In this document: positions 60,825 through 64,000 of the stretch, one piece after another
Layout of the letters: every line of letters starts with the position of its first letter
Numbering within the stretch: position 1 is the stretch's first letter
NCBI GenBank assembly: GCA_025449735.1
Contig: JANWIV010000003.1
Coordinates: forward strand, 186,001-250,000
Length of the DNA: 64,000 nucleotides
Direction: 5' to 3'
DNA from: Candidatus Microgenomates bacterium
GTDB taxonomy: Bacteria; Patescibacteriota; Microgenomatia; UBA1406; HO2-37-13b
The notes under the pieces: generated by a model
Seen by the model: the letters and a program-made list of their open reading frames with translations, nothing else
The model's database searches: none
Told to the model about the DNA's origin: nothing
Position numbers and translations under genes: made by a program

Positions 60825-61766
60825 TTAGCGCTCTCTTATCTGAATATAATCAATATTTGTCTCAAGCCAGTTGATGATATTTCGTGTATCTTCAAATCGA
60901 TCTTCACTCTTCATGATAACCAGCAAAAATTCATGACCATTTGATTTGTAAAGGGTGATCAGGTTTTCTCCAGCGTCAATTGTATACCCAGTCTTGAGCC
61001 CCCCTACCCCAGGAAGTTCGCCTAAAAGTTCGTTGACGTTGGACAGGCGATGAAAGTGAGTAAAATCAACATCAGTTATGGTGATATTTTTGATTGACAC
61101 CATATTAGCTAGTCTCTTATTATTGAGTAAAGAGCGACCAGCGAGCACCAAGTCAAACGGAGAGGAATGTTGACCAAATCTATCCAGTCCAGCCGGATTT
61201 TCAAAATGAGAATTTTTCATTCCAATACTTTCTGCTTTTTTATTCATCGCCTCTATGAAAACTTTCTCCCCACCAGGATAATTATCAGCAATTACATAGG
61301 CAGCATCATTACCTGAGTGGACTAAAATCGCATACAACAAATTTTCAAACGTTAACTTCTCTCCAATTACAAAATCTACTGTCTGTCCTTCAGACATTAT
61401 TCGTTTCACAGTAAGCACCGAGTCAAGATCAAAATAATCAAAGGCAGTAAGCGCCGTTATGACTTTGGTTGTTGAGGCAGGCAAAAATGATTGATGTTCC
61501 TTTCTTGCAAAAACCGATGTTGCTGAATTCAAATCAATTATATAAGCTCCCTGTGCAGTAACCTCAGGAAAATTTTGTTTGTTTCTCAAAAAGGGGGCTG
61601 GCTGCAGTGGCACTGATATGGTTGAGGTATGTGCGGCAAAAATATCGCGGTGCCAAGTAAACATTTTCACATAAATACTGTCTCCAGGATAGAAGAGAAG
61701 GAAAAATGTTAGTAGTAAAAAAAAGCTACTATATTTTAAATTAAGATTTTTTATCTTTTTGCTCAT
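60825..61766 (-). CDS. dacA: D-alanyl-D-alanine carboxypeptidase
   Basis: 313 residues from the ATG at 61766, which is internal to the aspS 3' end (26-base overlap). A signal/anchor helix is followed by penicillin-binding-protein motifs SxxK (LPASTTKVIT), SxN (VHSGNDAAYV) and KTG (GGLKTGYT). It trims the terminal D-Ala from peptidoglycan peptides outside the membrane. The C-terminal domain of E. coli PBP5 is missing. It is co-transcribed with aspS. Confidence 0.9.
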   Translation of the reverse strand: MSKKIKNLNLKYSSFFLLLTFFLLFYPGDSIYVKMFTWHRDIFAAHTSTISVPLQPAPFLRNKQNFPEVTAQGAYIIDLNSATSVFARKEHQSFLPASTTKVITALTAFDYFDLDSVLTVKRIMSEGQTVDFVIGEKLTFENLLYAILVHSGNDAAYVIADNYPGGEKVFIEAMNKKAESIGMKNSHFENPAGLDRFGQHSSPFDLVLAGRSLLNNKRLANMVSIKNITITDVDFTHFHRLSNVNELLGELPGVGGLKTGYTIDAGENLITLYKSNGHEFLLVIMKSEDRFEDTRNIINWLETNIDYIQIRER

Positions 61767-63087
61767 GATTGGCGTTTCCAAGATGTATATCAACCCGTTC
61801 CATATCTCTAGGGAAAAGTGAAGCTTCACGAATATTAGCAAGGTTTAAAATTTTCATAACAATTCGCTCTGAACCAAACGAAAAACCCCCTTCTGGTGGC
61901 ATGCCATATCGAAAAGCCTGGAGATATAACTCACTATTGTCCAGATTAATACCTCTTTTTTTTGCGTTATCAATTAACAAATCGTATTGATGCATTCGCT
62001 GACCTCCTGTCATCCATTCTATACCCTTTCCTAATAAATCAAAACTTAGTGTATATCCTAGATCGTCAGGATCTTCATAAGTATAAAAAGGGCGTTTCTC
62101 AACTGGATAATGAGTGATAAAAACAAGGTCAGATGCTTTTTCTTCTTTTGCCCATTCACAGATTTCTCTCTCATCTTCAGGATCAAGATCTGGCTCATGT
62201 CGATTATCTCGACCGGTGCGTTTAAATATTATTTCTTGCGCTTCTCTAAGCTTTAGATAAGGAATTTTTTCTGGTAAAATAATTCTTTCTACGCCGTAAT
62301 CAGCAACAATATCAGCGCAATTTTTGTAAACCTCTTCAAGCATGAACCGAATTGTATATTCGGCCATATTCATCACCTCTAACCAAGAATCAATAAATCC
62401 AAATTCTGCGTCAAGTGTCGTTGCTTCGGTCAAATGTCGAGTTGTCACCGAAGGCTCGGCTCGAAGGGTTTTGTTTACGGTAAAAACACGCTCAAAAACA
62501 GCCACCATTATTTGTTTATAAAATTGCGGACTTTGTGCTAAATATGCTTTATGATCAAAATATTTAATTTCAAAAACTTCTGCACCACCTTCTGCAGCTT
62601 GAGAAATAATTACTGGGGCTTGAAATTCGATAAAATCTTTATTCTTGAGTGCGTTTCTAAACGAATCAATTACTACTTCCTGAACTTTAAAAATTGGACT
62701 AATAGATGGATGACGCAACGTCAAACCTCTATTATCAAGAAGCACCGGCAATGTTAAATCGAGTTTATCTTTACCAAAATCAAATGGTAATGTTTTGGCT
62801 TTTGTTAGCACTTCAAAATCAGTCGCAGCAATTTCAACAGTTCCGGTTTTTATTTTTGGATTGATAAAATTTTCAGATCTTTTTTTAACAATTCCTTTGA
62901 TCGCGACGACATCCTCCGAGTTAAGTATTGCCATTTTTTCGTCCCCAACTACCTGGACAATACCAGAGCGATCTCGAAGATCAATAAAAACCACTTTCTT
63001 ATGATCTCGCTTGATATGAACCCAGCCATATAACATCACTTCTTGTCCTTCTAATTCAGGAACGTCTTTGATATAGATTGTTTTCAC
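61741..63087 (-). CDS. aspS: Aspartate--tRNA ligase (archaeal/non-discriminating type)
   Basis: 448 residues, class II. An N-terminal OB-fold anticodon domain (MLYGWVHIKRDHKKVVFIDLRD) and a catalytic core with motif 2 TLRAEPSVTTRHLTEAT and motif 3 FGSERIVMKIL. It lacks the GAD insertion of bacterial AspRS, so it is the archaeal/eukaryal form, often able to charge tRNA-Asn too. The start is GTG; a TATAAT box lies seven bases upstream and there is no Shine-Dalgarno. Confidence 0.92.
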   Translation of the reverse strand: MKTIYIKDVPELEGQEVMLYGWVHIKRDHKKVVFIDLRDRSGIVQVVGDEKMAILNSEDVVAIKGIVKKRSENFINPKIKTGTVEIAATDFEVLTKAKTLPFDFGKDKLDLTLPVLLDNRGLTLRHPSISPIFKVQEVVIDSFRNALKNKDFIEFQAPVIISQAAEGGAEVFEIKYFDHKAYLAQSPQFYKQIMVAVFERVFTVNKTLRAEPSVTTRHLTEATTLDAEFGFIDSWLEVMNMAEYTIRFMLEEVYKNCADIVADYGVERIILPEKIPYLKLREAQEIIFKRTGRDNRHEPDLDPEDEREICEWAKEEKASDLVFITHYPVEKRPFYTYEDPDDLGYTLSFDLLGKGIEWMTGGQRMHQYDLLIDNAKKRGINLDNSELYLQAFRYGMPPEGGFSFGSERIVMKILNLANIREASLFPRDMERVDIHLGNANHEQKDKKS

Positions 63088-63125
63088 AATGTTTATTATA
63101 ACGACATCAACTCAACTTAACAATA

Positions 63126-64000
63126 TTAAAAGATATATTTACCAATCTTTCGCGCTCTTACTTTGGAGTTCCACTCATCGCGCTCTAGAAAATATACGAC
63201 TTTAATTTTCTTCTCTTTTGGCAATAGAGCCAATTCCTCTGCTTTGCCAAAAAACATTATTTCATGTAGCTTGTTCATTTCATCTCTTATGTATGCTCTG
63301 GCATGGCTGCCATCACCTATTTTATCGAAATGAGAAATAACGCCTTCGGACATTAGTAGTGGAGTTTTATTGCCGACCCCGAATGGCGTTAGTGGCATCA
63401 TAGCAAGTGCCAATTCGAGATTGGCTTGCGATAAAGATAGCTTTAAATCCACGGTCAATTTTTTTTCTAAATCACTATCAGACAATAATTTGTCAGCTTT
63501 TTTCTCGACTTGGTTTTTAAATTCTTTGAACTTTGAGCTACTAATGCTAAAGCCGGCGGCAGCCGGATGACCACCAACAGAGATAAGTGAATTGCGAAAG
63601 GAACGCAAAAAAGAAGTAATATTAAAACCAGAGATTGATCTTGCGGAGGCTTTTGAAAGTTTGTCGGACATGGATAGAGCAATAGTCGGTCGGTGATATT
63701 TTTCAGTCAACTTGCCTGCGATTAGACCAATTATTCCCTCATGCCAATCTTGGGATCGAACTATTAATATTTTTTTTGACAAATCAACCATTGATTCTGC
63801 TTCTAAGATCGCTCGCTCAACTAACTCCTGACGCTGTCGATTGACCACTCCAGCCTTTTTGGCAAGAAGAGCCGCCTTTTCAACGCTTCTTGAGCAAAGT
63901 AGTCGCAATGCCTCTTTGGGATCATCAATCCTGCCAAAAGCATTAATGCGCGGGGCAATCAAATATCCCAGTTCATAAACACCAATTGGTCGAGTTATTT
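63126..64000 (-). CDS. recJ: Single-stranded-DNA exonuclease RecJ (C-terminal part)
   Basis: The frame stays open to the window edge, reading YELGYLIAPRINAFGRI, so the gene starts outside. About 291 residues are visible: the end of the DHH core, the DHHA1 domain (VGGHPAAAGFSI is the typical GGHxxAAG motif) and the C-terminal OB domain. RecJ degrades single-stranded DNA 5' to 3' in recombination and repair. Confidence 0.92.
   Translation of the reverse strand, partial: ITRPIGVYELGYLIAPRINAFGRIDDPKEALRLLCSRSVEKAALLAKKAGVVNRQRQELVERAILEAESMVDLSKKILIVRSQDWHEGIIGLIAGKLTEKYHRPTIALSMSDKLSKASARSISGFNITSFLRSFRNSLISVGGHPAAAGFSISSSKFKEFKNQVEKKADKLLSDSDLEKKLTVDLKLSLSQANLELALAMMPLTPFGVGNKTPLLMSEGVISHFDKIGDGSHARAYIRDEMNKLHEIMFFGKAEELALLPKEKKIKVVYFLERDEWNSKVRARKIGKYIF

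Noticed and set aside
1-64000. Use of the UGA=Gly code (SR1/Gracilibacteria)
   Set aside because: TGA is used as stop in many genes, including ATGA overlaps at 6227, 9637 and 12329, and no gene needs readthrough.
1-64000. CRISPR array
   Set aside because: No regularly spaced direct repeats with unique spacers; the only tandem repeats are in PT linkers and the CA tract.

Overview
The window looks like an AT-rich chromosomal segment of a Patescibacteria (CPR) bacterium, most likely of the Microgenomates type. This is an inference from gene content: a tandem pair of short T4SS-pilin-like proteins, a DUF5667 secreted protein, an ATP-dependent DNA ligase, an isopentenyl phosphate kinase, an RRM protein and an archaeal-type AspRS. 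TGA is an ordinary stop (several ATGA gene overlaps), so the SR1/Gracilibacteria code does not apply. About a dozen genes have a -10 hexamer only 6-9 nt before the start codon and no Shine-Dalgarno, suggesting many leaderless mRNAs.

Layout. 1-19 kb is host backbone: a polytopic membrane protein, DNA ligase, a Fic protein, undecaprenyl-PP synthase, two pilin-like proteins, isopentenyl phosphate kinase with a Nudix-like neighbour, an ECF sigma factor with a small membrane partner, a peptidoglycan block (ddl, alr, murF), and envelope redox genes (msrB, dipZ). About 19.1-37.5 kb is an accessory, probably integrative, island: a PLD-domain protein, an XRE regulator, a secreted DUF5667 protein, a type I restriction-modification operon (hsdM, Fic, small genes, hsdS, a Shedu-like nuclease, hsdR), a replication-relaxation protein, a complete diversity-generating retroelement (DGR), and a large serine recombinase whose reading frame runs antisense into a tRNA-Gln gene. 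37.5-64 kb returns to backbone: two double-domain GH130 proteins, LOG-family and CAP proteins, a BASS transporter, a GC-richer golvesin/lipase protein, an RRM protein, a heme membrane protein, a DEAD helicase, chorismate mutase, nucleases, a second tRNA-Gln, a toxin-antitoxin pair, era, purF-purD, gltX, a D,D-carboxypeptidase, aspS and the 3' part of recJ.

The most interesting system is the DGR at 32.8-35.5 kb. A 117-bp template repeat (34310-34426) and variable repeat (34752-34868) differ at 23 positions, and every one is an adenine in the template's sense strand. The variable repeat forms the C-terminus of a 230-residue target protein. Two features are unusual. First, the Avd-like accessory gene lies on the opposite strand, between TR and RT, with its start codon abutting that of the RT. 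Second, its reading frame is interrupted at a (CA)12 microsatellite in a way that gain of one unit or loss of two would repair, which suggests a phase-variable switch on the retroelement.
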